Positions 62,268 through 64,000 of a stretch of DNA of 64,000 bases are shown here, in pieces. Numbering within the stretch: the first letter of the stretch is position 1; each line of letters opens with the position of its first letter. The DNA is from Riemerella columbina. GTDB taxonomy: Bacteria > Bacteroidota > Bacteroidia > Flavobacteriales > Weeksellaceae. The notes beneath the pieces were generated by a model. It was given only the letters and a program-made list of their open reading frames with translations, was not told the origin of the DNA and made no database searches. The translations under genes and the position numbers were made by a program. The stretch lies in the NCBI RefSeq assembly GCF_030517065.1, contig NZ_CP103950.1, positions 1,364,001-1,428,000 of the forward strand, in the 5' to 3' direction.

Positions 62268-62933
62268 TTAATCAAAGATATAATTCAAAGTTACACTGAT
62301 GACTTGCTCAGATTTTTTCTTTAAAGTATTAGGATCGTCAGTATAGTTTTCCACCATATTAGGATAGGTATTTGAAAGACCTAAATCATACTTCAAGGCG
62401 ATTTCCCATTGGCGTTTGTAACTAAAGCCCACTCCAGCGCCTATACCAAAATTAAAGCTATTGGCTTTACCGTTGATATTAGGATATCTTGGATCGCCTT
62501 CTATGGTATAAGCTAGGCGACTTGCCTCCTCTACTTTTTGGCTAATCAAGAAGTTAAATCTCGGACCTAACATTCCGAAAAATTCTGTTTCAGCTTCCGA
62601 AAAATATCCTTTAATATAGAGCGGTACAGAAATGTAATTATTGTAATAAATACTTCCTTTTTTTCCGTATTGAGAATTATGCCCTGTTTCTCCCGCTTGG
62701 TAATATTGAACTTCAGGTTGGATGTAAAATTGATCATCATTATCTGCTGGAATAGATGCTAAAATCCCTGCCTGAAAGCCTATACGCTTTCCTGATGGGT
62801 TGTGGGCATTTCTAACGCCAGAGTAATTTCCTCCTGCGCTAATCCCGAAACGGGTATTTTCAAACTGAATGTTAATTTGTGCAAAAGATAACGATGTTAG
62901 CAACAATGCACTGGCTAAAGCTAATTTTTTCAT
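62268..62933 (-). CDS. Outer-membrane beta-barrel (PorT-family) protein
   Basis: 221 residues with signal peptide (MKKLALASALLLTSLSFAQ). Eight-strand barrel-like pattern: FGISAGGNYSGVRNAH, IGFQAGILASIP, FYIQPEVQYYQAGE, FFGMLGPRFNFLIS, and a C-terminal VISVTLNYIFD ending. Such porin-family barrels are widespread in Bacteroidota; PorT itself belongs to type IX secretion, but no other T9SS gene is near, so role is unassigned. Lies downstream of sucD beyond its terminator. Confidence 0.82.
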   Translation of the reverse strand: MKKLALASALLLTSLSFAQINIQFENTRFGISAGGNYSGVRNAHNPSGKRIGFQAGILASIPADNDDQFYIQPEVQYYQAGETGHNSQYGKKGSIYYNNYISVPLYIKGYFSEAETEFFGMLGPRFNFLISQKVEEASRLAYTIEGDPRYPNINGKANSFNFGIGAGVGFSYKRQWEIALKYDLGLSNTYPNMVENYTDDPNTLKKKSEQVISVTLNYIFD

Positions 62934-62954
62934 AATATTGTATTTTTAAGTATA

Positions 62955-62988
62955 AAAACCTTAATGATAAAACTACCATTAAGGTTTT
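62955..62988 (-). terminator. sucD terminator
   Basis: Twelve-bp stem AAAACCTTAATG / CATTAAGGTTTT, ten-base loop, T-run on the minus strand. Confidence 0.85.
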
Positions 62989-63015
62989 ATTATTTATTTT
63001 TTAATTGTTTGGAAA

Positions 63016-63888
63016 TTATGCTAATACCTTAGCTACAGTTTTACCTATATCTGCAGGAGAATCCACCACATGGATGCCGTTTTCTCTCATAATTGCCATT
63101 TTGGCTTGTGCTGTATCTTCAGCGCCGCCTACAATGGCTCCAGCATGCCCCATAGTTCTTCCTTTTGGTGCTGTTTGACCTGCGATAAAACCTACCACTG
63201 GCTTAGTAGAGCCGCTGGCTTTATACCATTTAGCTGCTTCTGCCTCTAAGTTACCACCTATCTCTCCAATCATCACTACAGCCTCAGTTTCTGGGTCGTT
63301 GATGAACATTTCTAACGCCTCTTTAGTCGTTGTTCCAATAATTGGGTCTCCACCGATACCGATAGCCGTAGAAATACCGTAACCTGCTCTCACCACTTGG
63401 TCTGCAGCTTCGTAAGTTAGCGTTCCAGACTTTGAAACGATCCCCACTTTACCTTTTTTGAAAACGAAACCTGGCATAATCCCGATTTTAGCTTCATCAG
63501 AAGTGATAATACCTGGGCAGTTAGGACCGATTAAACGGCAATCTCTATCTGCAATATATTCTTTAACCTTGGTCATATCAGCAACAGGAATACCTTCTGT
63601 AATACAAACAATAACTTTGATTCCTGCATCTGCAGCTTCCATAATAGCATCTGCTGCAAATGCTGGCGGTACGAATATAATACTCACATTAGCACCTGCT
63701 TTTTCTACAGCCTCTGCTACAGAATTAAATACGGGTTTTCCTAAATGCTCTGTCCCTCCTTTTCCTGGTGTTACGCCACCTACTACATTGGTACCATAGT
63801 CTATCATTTGACCTGCGTGGAAGGTTCCTTCATTACCTGTAAACCCTTGAACGATTACTTTAGAATCTTTGTTAACTAATACTGACAT
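63016..63888 (-). CDS. sucD: Succinyl-CoA synthetase alpha subunit
   Basis: TCA-cycle enzyme making succinate plus ATP/GTP from succinyl-CoA. 290 residues: CoA-binding N-terminus [60 protein letters not shown], and phosphohistidine loop [11 protein letters not shown] near residue 248. Beta subunit sucC is not in this window. With methylmalonyl-CoA mutase (left edge) it links propionate metabolism to the TCA cycle. Upstream 59 bases are AT-rich with no clear promoter box. Confidence 0.96.
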   Translation of the reverse strand: MSVLVNKDSKVIVQGFTGNEGTFHAGQMIDYGTNVVGGVTPGKGGTEHLGKPVFNSVAEAVEKAGANVSIIFVPPAFAADAIMEAADAGIKVIVCITEGIPVADMTKVKEYIADRDCRLIGPNCPGIITSDEAKIGIMPGFVFKKGKVGIVSKSGTLTYEAADQVVRAGYGISTAIGIGGDPIIGTTTKEALEMFINDPETEAVVMIGEIGGNLEAEAAKWYKASGSTKPVVGFIAGQTAPKGRTMGHAGAIVGGAEDTAQAKMAIMRENGIHVVDSPADIGKTVAKVLA

Positions 63889-63947
63889 CTTATTTTTTTA
63901 TTTAATTTTTTATTTCTAATATCTATAAGCCACTTATATACAGTAAC

Positions 63948-64000
63948 TTAAATTTTACTTTCAATTTCTATGAGCGCTCTATTCCGTAGCCCAATATTTT
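63948..64000 (-). CDS. Possible 3' end of a further minus-strand gene
   Basis: The last 17 codons read NIGLRNRALIEIESKI then stop TAA (63948-63950), with the rest beyond the right edge. The composition looks coding, and this strand is consistent with the next gene upstream of sucD. Too short to identify. Confidence 0.35.
   Translation of the reverse strand, partial: NIGLRNRALIEIESKI

Noticed and set aside
62268-62933. Type IX secretion PorT
   Set aside because: Only general barrel-family resemblance; no other T9SS gene is nearby and no C-terminal sorting domains occur in the window.

Overview
The window looks like chromosome of a Bacteroidota bacterium, most likely family Weeksellaceae (Chryseobacterium/Riemerella/Bergeyella relatives); the genus is inferred. 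Reasons: recurrent promoters of the flavobacterial form TTG-N19-22-TAnnTTTG; few Shine-Dalgarno sequences; Bacteroidota-type proteins (DUF4199, head-GIN DUF2807 lipoprotein, DUF4286, tandem OmpA proteins with acidic Asp-rich linkers, archaeal-type ProRS, plant-like acyl-ACP desaturase, a serC-serA-DUF1015 operon). Coding density is high, no gene-free stretch exceeds 300 bases, and I see no phage, insertion sequence, CRISPR array or rRNA. This is essentially core genome.

Layout. 1-9.4 kb (minus): methylmalonyl-CoA mutase small subunit (cut by the window edge), a DivIC/FtsB-like protein, uridine kinase, lipoprotein glutathione peroxidase, a LolA-like protein, KdsB, an aminotransferase, phosphoglucomutase, a DUF2807 lipoprotein, GT2 glycosyltransferase, DUF4199. 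9.6-11.1 kb (plus): rplS and era. 11.2-22.2 kb (minus): flavin reductase, acetyltransferase, two pirins, kbl, dacB, priA, proline dehydrogenase, a cholesterol-oxidase-like GMC enzyme. 22.3-23.9 kb (plus): panD and an LPG-synthase-type membrane protein. 23.9-29.4 kb (minus): M3 peptidase, two OmpA paralogues, folK. 29.4-32.4 kb (plus): sppA and desaturase. 32.4-37.8 kb (minus): small envelope proteins, TPR protein, gyrA. 37.9-46.7 kb: DUF4286, Bax-inhibitor family, LuxC-type reductase divergent from a ferredoxin, serC-serA-DUF1015, Na/alanine symporter, purA. 46.9-50.2 kb: lipoprotein plus a frameshifted BtuF-like protein, converging on a GAF/fRMsr gene coupled to a conserved unknown. 50.2-55.1 kb (plus): MBL hydrolase, tRNA-Leu(CAA), ygiD, rpsO, pnp. 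55.1-64 kb: gpsA, prmA, DUF937 fusion, proS, an aromatic-rich lipoprotein with an OmpP1/FadL porin, PorT-type barrel, sucD.

Themes: envelope and outer-membrane biogenesis, serine/glycine/proline metabolism, and translation/RNA turnover. The most notable points are an isoleucine at GyrA position 83 in the quinolone-resistance region, a one-base frameshift in the BtuF-like gene of an organism that carries B12-dependent mutase, a DUF1015 protein with a ParB/SerK-like DGHHR motif fused by position to the serine operon, a conserved unknown protein translationally coupled to an fRMsr-like GAF protein lacking one of its cysteines, and a structured pnp leader with an open in-frame extension.
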